Of a stretch of 64,000 nt of DNA, positions 32,804-41,718 are shown piece after piece; the stretch's first letter is position 1, and the number at the start of each line of letters is the position of its first letter. The position numbers and the translations under genes are program-made. The notes under the pieces are model-generated. The model saw nothing but the letters and a program-made list of their open reading frames with translations. It did not search any database and had not been told where the DNA came from. Source of the stretch: Kribbella catacumbae DSM 19601 (GTDB lineage: Bacteria > Actinomycetota > Actinomycetes > Propionibacteriales > Kribbellaceae); contig NZ_AQUZ01000040.1 of assembly GCF_000372465.1 (NCBI RefSeq), positions 1 through 64,000 on the forward strand, given 5' to 3'.

Positions 32804-33772
32804 TCAGATCTCCGCCAACCGTCTTCCTGTACTTCGCAACAGCTCGGTTGTCGCCGGCGTCGCTTCGAGGGTGAAGTCGGCGCCGAGGGCAACGATCCCC
32901 GCGACGTACTGCGTCAGCAGTGCCGGCGACTCGGCGCTCAATCGCACCTCGCAGGCCGACTCGCTCACGGCCGAGATCGTGCCGACCACGGATCCGAAGA
33001 AGTTCTCCCGCACCACCGCCGCAGGCAGCTGAACAGCAAGCCGGACCGTATGCCGATACTCAGCCTCCGCGAAAGACTCCACCAGGTATGACGCCGCGTC
33101 GTCCGCCGGCAACGGACGAGCGGTGAAGTGATGCCGAGTCGGCGCCAGCTCCGAGACGCGATCCACCCGGAACGTCCGCCAATCTGCCCGCTCCGGATCA
33201 AACGCCAGCAGGTACCACCGCGCCTGAACCATCACCAGCCGATGCGGCTCGACCCGTCGCCGACTCCCTTCACCGCGACGGCTTTCGTAGCCAAAGGCAA
33301 CGATCTCCAGATCCCGGCAACAAGCAGCCAGTACCGCGAGCAACCCCGGATCCACCCGCGGAGCCTCATCCTGCCCAACCACCTCGGCAGCGCCGACAGC
33401 CGCTACCGACGGCCGCAACCGCGCCGGCAGGATCCGCTCCAGCTTGGCCAGCACGCTCATCGAGCTCGCCTCGATCCCCGCCACTCCGCCGACCGCCGCA
33501 CTCGTCAGCCCGATCGCCACCGCGACCGCCTCATCGTCGTCGAGTACCAGCGGCGGCACGTTCTTGCCCGACGCCAGTCGATACCCGCCCGCCGATCCGG
33601 TCGTCCCCGTCACCGGGTAGTCGAGCGAACGCAGCCGCTCGACGTCCCGGCGTACGGTCCGGTCGGTCACGCCGAGGCGCTCGGCCAGTTCGCTGCCGGA
33701 CCACTCACGTCGGCTCTGCAGCAATGCCAGCAGCCGGAGCAACCGCCCGGGCAGGTCCTTTCGCGCGCTCAT
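32804..33772 (-). CDS. WYL-domain transcriptional regulator (YafY-like)
   Basis: 322 residues from ATG 33772. The N-terminal DeoR-type HTH has LLALLQSRREWSGSELAERL and RTVRRDVERLRSLDYPV. It is followed by a WYL domain (RRVEPHRLVMVQARWYLLAF then DWRTFRVDRVSEL) and a C-terminal WCX-like extension. WYL regulators sense ligands through that domain. It is divergent from the FAD oxidase gene with a perfect palindrome between. It is a similar length and plan to the WYL protein at 44940. Confidence 0.92.
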   Translation of the reverse strand: MSARKDLPGRLLRLLALLQSRREWSGSELAERLGVTDRTVRRDVERLRSLDYPVTGTTGSAGGYRLASGKNVPPLVLDDDEAVAVAIGLTSAAVGGVAGIEASSMSVLAKLERILPARLRPSVAAVGAAEVVGQDEAPRVDPGLLAVLAACCRDLEIVAFGYESRRGEGSRRRVEPHRLVMVQARWYLLAFDPERADWRTFRVDRVSELAPTRHHFTARPLPADDAASYLVESFAEAEYRHTVRLAVQLPAAVVRENFFGSVVGTISAVSESACEVRLSAESPALLTQYVAGIVALGADFTLEATPATTELLRSTGRRLAEI

Positions 33773-33792
33773 AAATCCCAGATTGGCAGATC

Positions 33793-33815
33793 TTGCGGAC
33801 AAGATGTGTCCGCAA
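33793..33815. promoter_or_regulatory. Palindrome between WYL regulator and FAD oxidase genes
   Basis: TTGCGGAC at 33793-33800 and GTCCGCAA at 33808-33815 form a perfect 8-bp inverted repeat with a 7-bp spacer. It sits 20 bp from each start codon, ideal for one regulator to control both promoters. Confidence 0.75.
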
Positions 33816-33835
33816 TGCCTCCTAGCGTCGGTGAC

Positions 33836-35155
33836 ATGAGCACAGAGATCACTGCAAAGCACTGGACCGAAAACACCCCTGGGTACGACGAGGAGCGCCG
33901 CGGCTACCAGTTGCTCGACCCGCACCAGCCAGTCCACATCGTCGGCGCCACCAGCCCGCAAGACGTGCAGCAGGCAGTGCGCTACGCCCGCGAACACCAC
34001 AGCAAGGTCGCGGTCAAAGCGAGCGGCCACGGTCACGTCACGCCGCTCGACGGCGGTGTCCTCATCACCACGAGCCGCCTCGACCAAGTGACCGTCGACT
34101 CGGACAACAAGATCGCCAGGGTTGAGGCTGGCGCGACCTGGCAGCAGGTGATCGAGGCGGCTGCACCCCACGGCCTCGCGCCGTTGTCGGGCAGCTTCCC
34201 CGGTGTCACCGCGGTGCCCTACACGCTTGGCAGCGGCCTGGGGCTGATGGCGAGACGCTACGGCTTCGCCGCCGACCACGTCCGCCGGATCGAGGTCGTC
34301 ACCCCCGACGGCGAGCTCCGCAATGCCGAGGACGACCCCGAGCTCTTCTGGGCCCTGCGTGGTGGAGGCGGCAACTTCGGCGTGGTCACCGCCATGGAGA
34401 TCGACCTCTTCCCCGTGCCGACCCTCTACGGAGGCAGCCTGTACTACGACCTCACGGCGACGCCCGGCGTTCTCGAAGCCTGGCGCGAGTGGACCGCGAC
34501 CGTCCCCGACGAGGTGACGTCAGCGGTCGGGATGCTCCCGTTTCCCGATATCCAGCCCATCCCCGCCGAGCTGCGCGGCAAGTACGTCGCCCAGGTCCAA
34601 GTCAGCATCGTCCCGCACGGTGAGGATGACGGTCCCGAACTCCTCCGTCCGCTCCGCGACAAACTGGGGGAGCCGCTGATGGACACGGTCACCCGACTGC
34701 CCTTCATGGAGTCCGGCCAGATCTTCGCTGAGCCGGACCGGCCGGACGCCTTCCGCTCTCGCAACATCCTGCTGAGTGAGCTCGACGAGCAGGCTCTCGC
34801 CACCATCCCGCGACTGGCCGGCCCGGACGCACCCACGATGTGCGTGGTCGGCATCAGGCACCTTGGCGGCGCGCTCGCCCGCAAGCCGGCCATCGACAAC
34901 GCCGTCGGCCACCGCGACGCGCAGTACTCGCTGACCGTCCTGTCGCCTGGTGAGGACGACGTGCACGACCTGCATCGCGCGATCCTCGCCCCGTGGTCGG
35001 AGTACGTGGTCGGTAGGTCGCTCAACTTCAGCCTCGGCCCGCTCACCGAGGACGAAGTCCGCGACGCCTTCGAGCCGGCCGACTACAACCGGCTCACCGC
35101 ACTCAGGGCCCGCTACGACCCGACCAACCTCCTACTTCCGAACCACCGGATCTAG
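33836..35155 (+). CDS. FAD-binding oxidoreductase (berberine-bridge-enzyme type)
   Basis: 439 residues. The PCMH FAD domain shows KASGHGHVTPLDGGVLI, with the His that usually carries 8-alpha flavin, and GSGLGLMARRYGFAADHV. GGGGNFGVVT and the BBE C-terminus YNRLTALRARYDPTNLLLPN complete the family. The second flavin-linking Cys of bicovalent members seems absent (SFPGVTAVPYTLG), so flavin is probably linked once. The substrate is unknown; such enzymes oxidise alcohols, sugars or secondary metabolites. It is divergent from the WYL regulator, which likely controls it. Confidence 0.92.
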   Translation: MSTEITAKHWTENTPGYDEERRGYQLLDPHQPVHIVGATSPQDVQQAVRYAREHHSKVAVKASGHGHVTPLDGGVLITTSRLDQVTVDSDNKIARVEAGATWQQVIEAAAPHGLAPLSGSFPGVTAVPYTLGSGLGLMARRYGFAADHVRRIEVVTPDGELRNAEDDPELFWALRGGGGNFGVVTAMEIDLFPVPTLYGGSLYYDLTATPGVLEAWREWTATVPDEVTSAVGMLPFPDIQPIPAELRGKYVAQVQVSIVPHGEDDGPELLRPLRDKLGEPLMDTVTRLPFMESGQIFAEPDRPDAFRSRNILLSELDEQALATIPRLAGPDAPTMCVVGIRHLGGALARKPAIDNAVGHRDAQYSLTVLSPGEDDVHDLHRAILAPWSEYVVGRSLNFSLGPLTEDEVRDAFEPADYNRLTALRARYDPTNLLLPNHRI

Positions 35156-35574
35156 CTGAAGCGGCGAACGTGCCGCTGCTGCCAGGGGGTTTCGACAGCC
35201 TTGGGGTGGTAGTTCGTACGCACGAACGCGATCGCCTCCGAAGGCGCGACCCCGTCGAGAATCGCCAAGCAGGCAAGCGCAGTACCGGTTCGCCCGCGCC
35301 CGCCGCCGCAGGCGACCTCCACCCGCTCATCGCCTGCCCGGGCAAGCACCTCGACCAATGCGTCCCGAGCCTCGCGGTCATCACCCGGCAACCGGAAGTC
35401 CGGCCACCGCACCCACCGAGCCTCCCACTCGACCGCCGGCGGCTGCTTCCCCAGCAAGTACACCCCGTACTCCGGCAAGGCCCCGCCCGGCAGCCCGTCG
35501 CGCAATCCCCGCCCTCGCACCAGTCGCCCTGAGGGCAACCTCAACACACCGGCTCCAGCCGACCACGTATCCAC
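35152..35574 (-). CDS. Protein-tyrosine-phosphatase-like protein
   Basis: 140 residues from GTG 35574. VEVACGGGRGRTGTALACLA is the phosphatase loop C-x5-R-T/S-G (Cys near residue 89, Arg six later), with the usual preceding His replaced by Ala. WVRWPDFRLPGDDREA supplies the general-acid Asp region. It is cytoplasmic and short, like the dual-specificity-type phosphatases of actinomycetes. It overlaps the convergent FAD oxidase stop by 4 bp. Confidence 0.85.
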   Translation of the reverse strand: MDTWSAGAGVLRLPSGRLVRGRGLRDGLPGGALPEYGVYLLGKQPPAVEWEARWVRWPDFRLPGDDREARDALVEVLARAGDERVEVACGGGRGRTGTALACLAILDGVAPSEAIAFVRTNYHPKAVETPWQQRHVRRFS

Positions 35575-35747
35575 AAACCCAAACTATCCGGCACCCCACC
35601 GCTGCTCCCGACCGGACAGCCGCATCGGGAACGCGCACTCCAGACGCCCATCCGAGCAGCCCGTCTCACCCCATTTGGGCGGTTATCCGCAAGGCCGGTT
35701 AGTAAAGACGAGCGTCGGGCTGTCAACGAACGCGTTCGGCCGGACGT

Positions 35748-35874
35748 GTCCCGAAGGACAGGAGGTAGTTAGTGCTGATCAGTGCACCTGAGCGTGTCCT
35801 GTGCTCGCGTGTACGGTGTATCGAGGTGCACTACCTGTCGTTCGGGACGCCGAGCCCGCGCCCTGGTGCGCGGG
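35748..35874 (+). ncRNA. Unassigned structured intergenic element, possible ncRNA
   Basis: Within the 462-bp gap 35575-36036 a nested structure can be drawn. GTCCCGAA at 35748-35755 pairs with TTCGGGAC at 35841-35848. GACAGG at 35757-35762 pairs with CCTGTC at 35834-35839. AGTGCACCT at 35781-35789 pairs with AGGTGCACT at 35824-35832. A separate 7-bp hairpin CCCGCGC/GCGCGGG follows at 35855-35874. The strand is uncertain. It does not match tmRNA, SRP RNA, RNase P, 6C RNA or a riboswitch that I know. The rest of the gap holds nothing I can name. Confidence 0.4.
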
Positions 35875-36036
35875 TAGACCCGGGTCGCTCCCTTGAACGA
35901 GACAGTAGCCATGACTGTTAACCTCCATCGCCGGCAGGAACGTGCCGGACGATCCGTAGCAAAGGCCCCCAGGAGTGGGTGTCTACAACGATGGTACGTC
36001 GGGTTGGTGATGTATCAACAAACCCAGCGAGCCAGC

Positions 36037-36939
36037 TCAGAAAGCCGGGCTCCCCGGTCGCAATGAGTCGGCCATCAGGTCGAGCAGCGCCGCCACGGCC
36101 CGGCTCGGTCGCCTGCCGTTGAGCGTGATGGCGGACAACGTCCACGACAGGTCGGAGCCGGCCAGCGGACGCCGTACCACTCCCGGCATCGCGTCCTGAT
36201 CAAGCGCCGGTACGACGGCCACCCCCAACCCGGCGCGCACATAATCCGGCACGCTGGTCAGGTCCGGCACCTCCACCTGGACCCGCCGAGGCAGCCCTTC
36301 TAGGTCGAACGCACGATCCACCGCCGTCCGGTTCCCGAAGCCCCGCAGCATGTCCACGAACCGCTCACCGGCCAGCTCCGCCAGCCGAATCTCAGCCGCC
36401 TCCGCCAACCGATGCGACGACGGAACCAGTACTACGAACGGCACCGTCGCCAGCTCGCGTGGCTCCAGCCCGGCCATGTCCTGGCGACTCAAGCCGACCA
36501 GCGCGACATCGAGCCGCCCGTGCCGCACGTCATCCGCGAGACCGCTCGAGCCGGTCGGCGAGGTCGTCACCTGGACCTCGACCAAGGGATATCGCTCGTA
36601 GAAAGCGCCGAGCAGCGAGGCCAGATCGACCAGGCCGAGTCTCGTCAATGTCCCGATCCGGACGCTTCCGCGCAATCCGGTCGACGCCTCCTCGACCACG
36701 GCCCGAGCCCGGTCGAGTGCCTCGAGCGCGGCCTTCGCCTCGGGCAGCAGCGCCTCGCCGGCATCCGACAACGTCACCCGCCGGGTGGACCGGTCGAAGA
36801 GGGTCGTCTTCAGGTCCGTCTCCAGCGCACGGATCGCGGCCGAGACGGTCGACTGGACGGTGAACAGCCGTCGCGCCGCCCCGGTGAAGCTCAGCTCCTC
36901 TGCGACGGCGACGAAGTACTCCAACTGCCTGCTGTCCAC
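36037..36939 (-). CDS. LysR family transcriptional regulator
   Basis: 300 residues from GTG 36939 (VDSRQLEYFVAVAEELSFT); an ATG at 36972 would add 11 residues. GAARRLFTVQSTVSAAIRAL is the HTH, then a periplasmic-binding-like effector domain (GSVRIGTLTRLGLVDLASLL, VRAGLGVAVVPALD). It is divergent from the MFS gene at 37022, with a TTATCG/CGATAA LysR-type box between. It probably controls that exporter. Confidence 0.92.
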   Translation of the reverse strand: MDSRQLEYFVAVAEELSFTGAARRLFTVQSTVSAAIRALETDLKTTLFDRSTRRVTLSDAGEALLPEAKAALEALDRARAVVEEASTGLRGSVRIGTLTRLGLVDLASLLGAFYERYPLVEVQVTTSPTGSSGLADDVRHGRLDVALVGLSRQDMAGLEPRELATVPFVVLVPSSHRLAEAAEIRLAELAGERFVDMLRGFGNRTAVDRAFDLEGLPRRVQVEVPDLTSVPDYVRAGLGVAVVPALDQDAMPGVVRRPLAGSDLSWTLSAITLNGRRPSRAVAALLDLMADSLRPGSPAF

Positions 36940-36947
36940 GGGCTCAA

Positions 36948-36966
36948 TTATCGCCCACGTCGATAA
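36948..36966. promoter_or_regulatory. LysR-type box TTATCG-N7-CGATAA
   Basis: A perfect 6-bp inverted repeat with a 7-base spacer lies in the 82-bp region between the divergent LysR and MFS genes. It fits the T-N11-A architecture of LysR recognition sites. It overlaps the region just upstream of the GTG start of the regulator. Confidence 0.65.
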
Positions 36967-37021
36967 GACCATGCAAGAAGATTCGTTGGACTCGATAGAT
37001 CTTCGGCGCGAACCTAGAAGC

Positions 37022-38257
37022 ATGACAACTCTTTCCGGCCCGCGCTCGCTCGACCAGGCCGGTACGCCCGTTCGGTTCGCGCACGGCGCGGGCTTCTGGA
37101 TGATCGCCATCGCCTTCTTGACCACGATGGCCTTCTCGACGGTTCCGACGCCGCTCTACGCCATCTACCAGCGTCGGGACGGCTTCCCGACCTTCCTGAT
37201 CACGGTCATCTTCGCCGCCTACGCAGTGGGCGTGATGGTCAGCCTGTACCTGGCCGGGCACGTCAGCGACTGGCTCGGCCGTCGCCGGGTGGCGTTGCTC
37301 GCCGTACTGACTGAGATGCTGGCCGCGGTGATCTTCCTGGTCTGGCAAGACGTGCCCGGCCTGCTGCTTGCGCGCTTCGTGTCGGGCGTCGGCGTCGGCG
37401 TACTGACCGCGACCGCGACGGCTCACCTGTCCGAGCTGCGCCGGATCGCCCGGCCGGAGGAGGACCCGAGCCACTCGGCGCTGATCTCGTCGATGGCGAA
37501 TCTCGGCGGGCTCGCCTTCGGACCGCTTGTCGGCGGGCTGCTCGCGCAGTACGGGACGCAGCCGTTGGAGCGGCCGTACCAGTTGTTCCTGGTGCTGTTG
37601 CTGCTGAGTGCGCTGGGGATCGCGATGGTGCCCGAGACGGTCGAGCGGCTGGAGGAGCGTCCGGCGTACCGGCCGCAACGGGTCGCGTTGCCGAGTGCCG
37701 CGAAGCCGCAGTTCTTCGCCTCGGCGACCGGAGCGTTCGCGGCGTTCGCGATCTTCGGGCTGTTCACCTCATTGGCGCCGACGTTCCTGGCCGGCACGCT
37801 GCATCACACCTCGCGGCTGCTGGCGGGAGCCGTCACGTTCGCGGTCTTCGTCGCGGGAGCGGGCAGCCAGGTGGTGTTCGTGCGGCTCACCAGGCCGCAT
37901 CAGCTCCGACTCGGCCTGGTCCTCATGTCGGCCGGCCTGGTCGCGGTTGCAACCGGTGGACTGCTGCCCAACTTGTGGCTGTTCGTCATCGGCGGAGTGG
38001 TCGCCGCGGCCGGCGTCGGGCTGGCCTTCCGCGGCGCCGTCGCGACCGCCGCCTCGTTGGCGGATCCCAGTTCGCGCGGTGAGGTCCTCGCCGCACTCTT
38101 CCTGATCGCGTACGCCGGCCTCGCGGTCCCGGTGCTCGCCGTCGGAGTGGGCGTCGCCTTGCTGCCGGACCAGCTCGCCCTGCTGATCTTCTCGGCGATC
38201 ATCTTCGTCCTCGCCAACGTCGCCGGCCGAAGGATGCTGCAAGCCAATCGAACCTGA
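37022..38257 (+). CDS. MFS transporter
   Basis: 411 residues and twelve transmembrane segments. TVPTPLYAIYQRRDGFPTFL leads into TM2 and GHVSDWLGRRRVALLAVLTE is the MFS A-loop. Arg/Asp-rich loops with RPEEDPSHSAL fit the drug or sugar exporter group. ATG 37022 is divergent from the LysR gene, which is its likely regulator. The substrate is unknown. Confidence 0.92.
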   Translation: MTTLSGPRSLDQAGTPVRFAHGAGFWMIAIAFLTTMAFSTVPTPLYAIYQRRDGFPTFLITVIFAAYAVGVMVSLYLAGHVSDWLGRRRVALLAVLTEMLAAVIFLVWQDVPGLLLARFVSGVGVGVLTATATAHLSELRRIARPEEDPSHSALISSMANLGGLAFGPLVGGLLAQYGTQPLERPYQLFLVLLLLSALGIAMVPETVERLEERPAYRPQRVALPSAAKPQFFASATGAFAAFAIFGLFTSLAPTFLAGTLHHTSRLLAGAVTFAVFVAGAGSQVVFVRLTRPHQLRLGLVLMSAGLVAVATGGLLPNLWLFVIGGVVAAAGVGLAFRGAVATAASLADPSSRGEVLAALFLIAYAGLAVPVLAVGVGVALLPDQLALLIFSAIIFVLANVAGRRMLQANRT

Positions 38258-38278
38258 CCTTCGGCTAGCCTCCGTTGC

Positions 38279-38992
38279 GTGAACCAGATCGAGGCGAATC
38301 AGGTGCAGGTTGGGGAGCTGGGGGCTTATCTCGCGCGGCCGGCGGGTGCTGAGGCCGGGCCGGGGATGTTGCTGCTGCCGATGATCACGGGGATCGGCGA
38401 GCAGCTCCGGGACTGGGCCGACGAGCTGGCCGGGCGGGGGATCACCGCACTGGTCTGGGATCCGTTCAACGGCCGCAGTACGGACAACGCGACCCGCGAT
38501 GAGTTGGGCGAGCTTGTCGGCAAGCTGGATGACGACACGGTCCTGGCCGAGCAGGTGGCATTGCTCGATCACCTGTTCGGTGAGCTCGGCTGTACCAAGG
38601 TGGGCACGATCGGCTGGTGCCTCGGCGGCCGGTTCGCTTTGTTGCTAGCGGCAAGGGAACACCGGCTCGCGAACGTGGTCGTCTACCACCCGACCGTGCC
38701 GTCGGAGCTCCGGCCGAACCACTCGTACGACGCGATCGCGGACTCCGTCGGGATCACCGCGCCCGTGATGGTGATCTACCCGAGCGCCGACACCGCAGTA
38801 CCGGTCGCTGACTTCGAGGCGTTGCAGACGGCGCTTCAGAGCCGGGATGCCGGGGCCACGGTCGCGCAGTTCTATCCGGGCGCCGACCACGGGTTCTCCG
38901 ATCGCGCGCGGCACGGCAAAGCGGTGAACGCAGCTGCCTTCCGGATCTCCTGGCCGCAGGCTCTCGCGTTCATCGACGTCACTACTGCCTGA
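38279..38992 (+). CDS. Dienelactone hydrolase family protein
   Basis: 237 residues of alpha/beta-hydrolase. GTIGWCLGG carries the nucleophilic Cys of dienelactone hydrolases, PSADTAVP the catalytic Asp region and GADHGFSD the catalytic His. LLLPMITGIGEQLRDWADEL is the usual early segment. It may hydrolyse dienelactones or related esters; the true substrate is not clear. The GTG at 38279 comes 21 bp after the MFS stop, so they may be co-transcribed. Confidence 0.9.
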   Translation: MNQIEANQVQVGELGAYLARPAGAEAGPGMLLLPMITGIGEQLRDWADELAGRGITALVWDPFNGRSTDNATRDELGELVGKLDDDTVLAEQVALLDHLFGELGCTKVGTIGWCLGGRFALLLAAREHRLANVVVYHPTVPSELRPNHSYDAIADSVGITAPVMVIYPSADTAVPVADFEALQTALQSRDAGATVAQFYPGADHGFSDRARHGKAVNAAAFRISWPQALAFIDVTTA

Positions 38993-39035
38993 GCCGTGGC
39001 CTCCCGATGACCGACCTGGCCTGGATCCTGGAGCG

Positions 39036-39968
39036 CTAGGCGGCGCGCCGGTGTGCCGTCGGGCTGGTGCCGCGGACGCGTTTGAAGGCGACGCTGAGCG
39101 CGAACGCGTTGGCGTAACCGACCTTGCGGGCGATCGACTCCACCGTGTCCGTTGTCTCGCGCAACAAGTCCGCGGCCAGCGCGATCCGCCAGCCGGTCAG
39201 GTACGCCATCGGTGCTTCGCCGACCAGTCCGCTGAATCGCCTGGCCAGGCTGGCTCTGGAGACCCCAGTGCGGTCGGCAAGCTCAACCACACTCCACGGA
39301 TGCGCCGGCTCCTCATGCAGCAACCGCAACGCGAGGCCGACGACCGGATCGCTCTGCGCCTGGTACCAACCCGGTGCGTGCGACTCGGGCCGGGCGAACC
39401 ACGCGCGCAAAGTGGTGATCAGCGCGAGATCGAGCCAGCGGTCGAGAACGGACTGCTGGCCAGGTTCGTCGCGCTGGATCTCGCCCATCACCATGTCCAT
39501 CACGTGACCAGCGACCTCCGCCGCGGGCACCACCAGCACCGGCGGCAGCGCCGTGAGCAACCGGCGGCTGACGTCACCCTCCAGCTGATAGGTGCCGCTG
39601 ACAGCCATCGCCTCGCCGTCCGGACGGGCGCCATAGGTGCGGACGCCGAGCCGCGCGCTGTAGTCAATAGGGGCCCCAGGCAACGGCTCGCAGATGCCAC
39701 CCGGGTGGATCCGCAGGTTCGGCTCGGTGTCGGGCTGGTCGGCGACGACGTACGGCTCGGGGCCGGTCAGGACAGCCACGTCGCGCTCCTCCATCCGGAC
39801 CGGCGGCTGGCCGTCCCGGATGATCCAGGCGGAGCCGCGGACCAGGGTGGCCAGCGCGAGCGGCGCCTCGTCGACGATGTGCAGACCCCAGGGCGGATCC
39901 AGGATGGTCAGGTTGAACACCCCGCCCCGCGCGCGGGTGCCGGCGAGCAGATCATCGAGGACATCCAT
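39036..39968 (-). CDS. AraC family transcriptional regulator
   Basis: 310 residues from ATG 39968. The N-terminal cupin-like part has GLHIVDEAPLALATLVRGSA. The C-terminal double HTH includes WSVVELADRTGVSRASLARR and ESIARKVGYANAFALSVAFK with RVRGTSPTAHRR, the AraC signature. It is divergent from the NmrA-like reductase gene at 40061, with a palindrome between. Confidence 0.93.
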   Translation of the reverse strand: MDVLDDLLAGTRARGGVFNLTILDPPWGLHIVDEAPLALATLVRGSAWIIRDGQPPVRMEERDVAVLTGPEPYVVADQPDTEPNLRIHPGGICEPLPGAPIDYSARLGVRTYGARPDGEAMAVSGTYQLEGDVSRRLLTALPPVLVVPAAEVAGHVMDMVMGEIQRDEPGQQSVLDRWLDLALITTLRAWFARPESHAPGWYQAQSDPVVGLALRLLHEEPAHPWSVVELADRTGVSRASLARRFSGLVGEAPMAYLTGWRIALAADLLRETTDTVESIARKVGYANAFALSVAFKRVRGTSPTAHRRAA

Positions 39969-40016
39969 GTCGGACAGCCTATCCCAGGATGAGACTCTCA
40001 GACATCGAATTGCGTC

Positions 40017-40035
40017 AGACAACCATGGTTTGTCT
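40017..40035. promoter_or_regulatory. Palindrome AGACAA-N7-TTGTCT between AraC and NmrA-like genes
   Basis: A perfect 6-bp inverted repeat with spacer CCATGGT lies in the 92-bp divergent promoter region. It is 26 bp before the reductase ATG. It is a candidate AraC-protein or autoregulatory site. Confidence 0.55.
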
Positions 40036-40060
40036 CACCAGATCGCGATGAACTTACGCC

Positions 40061-40909
40061 ATGACAACAACAGCACCGATCCTGATCATCGGCGGCAAGG
40101 GCAAGACCGGCCGCCGCGTCGCAGCACAACTAGACGCCCGTGGCGTCCCTTTCCGGCTCGCCTCGCGGTCGAGCGAACAGCGCTTCGACTGGTACGACGA
40201 GGGCACGTGGGAGGGGGCGGTCGCCGGCATCGACACGGCGTACCTCGCACCGCCGGTCGGTCCGACCGGACTGGCTCGCGCTGGAGAGTTCATCAAGCAG
40301 GCAGCGTCCGAAGGGTTGCGCCGGGTGGTGCTGCTGTCCGGTCGTGGCGTCGGCAGCCCGGGGCGCGACTTCGCCGTCTACGAGAGCAGCGTCGCGCTGG
40401 AGAACGCGGTCCGGGAGAGCGGCGCCGACTGGACCATCGTCCGGCCCGCGTGGTTCGCCCAGAACTTCAGCGAGGACTTCCTGCTGGACTACGTGCTCGG
40501 TGGCGAGATCCGGGTGGCGGCCGGTGACGGCGCCGAGGCCTGGATCGACACCGATGACATCGGCGACGTGATGACGGCCGCGCTGCTCGACGAGCGGCAC
40601 ACCGGCGAGACCTACTCGCTGTCCGGGCCGCGCACGCTGACGATGGCCGAGGTCGGCGCCGAACTGTCCGAGGTCACCGGCCGGCCGATCCAGTACGTCG
40701 ACCTCGAGCCCGAGGAGTTCGTCGCCGAGCTCGTCAGTTACGGGCAGCCGCAGGAGGACTCGGAGGCGGTCCGTGACCTGTTCGCGGTGATCCGCAACCA
40801 CCGTTCGGAGTACGTGTCGGAGGGAGTCCAGCAGGTGCTCGGGCGGGCGCCTCGCGACTTCGCGGACTGGGCGCGGGAGACCGCGAAGACTGGAGTGTGG
40901 TCCGCATGA
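40061..40909 (+). CDS. NmrA-like NAD(P)-binding protein
   Basis: 282 residues. ILIIGGKGKTGRRVAAQLDA is a glycine-rich dinucleotide fold; GLRRVVLLSGRGVGSPG and DWTIVRPAWFAQNFSEDFLL are typical of NmrA/azoreductase-type atypical SDRs. There is no Tyr-x3-Lys pair. It may be a redox sensor or quinone reductase. It is co-transcribed with the DUF1772-like gene (4-bp overlap) and controlled by the divergent AraC protein. Confidence 0.88.
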   Translation: MTTTAPILIIGGKGKTGRRVAAQLDARGVPFRLASRSSEQRFDWYDEGTWEGAVAGIDTAYLAPPVGPTGLARAGEFIKQAASEGLRRVVLLSGRGVGSPGRDFAVYESSVALENAVRESGADWTIVRPAWFAQNFSEDFLLDYVLGGEIRVAAGDGAEAWIDTDDIGDVMTAALLDERHTGETYSLSGPRTLTMAEVGAELSEVTGRPIQYVDLEPEEFVAELVSYGQPQEDSEAVRDLFAVIRNHRSEYVSEGVQQVLGRAPRDFADWARETAKTGVWSA

Positions 40910-41439
40910 ATCTCACCAGGATCCTGATCTTCTCCGGGCTGGTCGGCAGCGCGTTGATCGGTGGGGTGTGCTTCTGCTTCGGTACGGCGGTCATGAGCTC
41001 ACTGCAGCGGATGCCGGCCGGCCAGGGCGCGACCGCGATGAACCTGATCAACGTCAGGATCCAGAACCCGCTGTTCCTGCTCATCTTCCTCGGTACTGCG
41101 CTGGTCTGCGTGGCGCTCGTGATCCTGGCTTTCGTCCAGGACACCCCTGGCAAGTGGTGGGTAGTCGCAGGCTCAGCGCTCTACCTGGTCGGCGTGATAG
41201 TCGTCAGCATGGCCATCAACCTGCCGCTGAACGATCACCTCGCGACCATCGACCCCAACTCCACCGCGGGCGCCGCCGAATGGCAGAACTACCTGACCAA
41301 ATGGAACCCCGCCAACAACATCCGCACCCTCACCAGCACCCTCGCGGTCATCGCCTTCGCCCTCGCCCTCCAGGCCGGCGCAGGCAGCACAACCGACACC
41401 AGTCGCCCCCCGGTCAACGTCTACACAGCCGGACGATGA
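40906..41439 (+). CDS. DUF1772-like (anthrone oxygenase-like) membrane protein
   Basis: 177 residues from ATG 40906, overlapping the previous stop (ATGA). Four transmembrane segments are present: ILIFSGLVGSALIGGVCFCF, PLFLLIFLGTALVCVALVIL, VAGSALYLVGVIVVSMAINL and a last one after the LNDHLATI-W-NP segment. AINLPLNDHL and TKWNPANNIRTLTS are family hallmarks. The exact reaction is unknown; some members oxygenate anthrones. Confidence 0.85.
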   Translation: MNLTRILIFSGLVGSALIGGVCFCFGTAVMSSLQRMPAGQGATAMNLINVRIQNPLFLLIFLGTALVCVALVILAFVQDTPGKWWVVAGSALYLVGVIVVSMAINLPLNDHLATIDPNSTAGAAEWQNYLTKWNPANNIRTLTSTLAVIAFALALQAGAGSTTDTSRPPVNVYTAGR

Positions 41440-41520
41440 CCGCCGCCGGATCCCCCGTGGACTCAGCGCTCCCGCTGATCCATGGGGCATCCGCACCCCA
41501 CGCCAGCTAGGTTTCCGTGC

Positions 41521-41619
41521 ATGGAGCCGACGGTTTTCGAGCACGACGACGTCTACCTGCACGTGGAGAGCTCGCCCGGCGGGCCGATCGCCGGGTCGGT
41601 GCATAAGCTCGGAAGGTAG
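41521..41619 (+). CDS. Tiny open frame or gene fragment
   Basis: ATG 41521 to TAG 41619 encodes 32 residues (MEPTVFEHDDVYLHVESSPG...). Codon choice is typical of real genes here (GAG, CTG, CAC, GAC), but there is no ribosome site and no family is recognised. It may be the remnant of a larger gene. The remaining parts of the 279-bp gap 41440-41718 show nothing else. Confidence 0.3.
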   Translation: MEPTVFEHDDVYLHVESSPGGPIAGSVHKLGR

Positions 41620-41718
41620 AGCAGGCGCCACCCCAGGTGGGGTGGCTGCTGGATGGGACGCGCGGGCCGTTCCGGAAAGGGTTGGGAGTACTTGATTCCG
41701 ACCCTCCGGAGGATCTTC

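Noticed and set aside
35855..35905. Possible T-box-like antiterminator (GCGGGTAGACCCGGGTCGC)
   Set aside because: Only a short stretch resembles the T-box consensus, the stem and specifier regions are not evident, and no tRNA synthetase or amino-acid gene follows.
35911..36066. 51-codon plus-strand frame after the structured element
   Set aside because: No ribosome site and a composition typical of random frames; it overlaps the end of the LysR gene.
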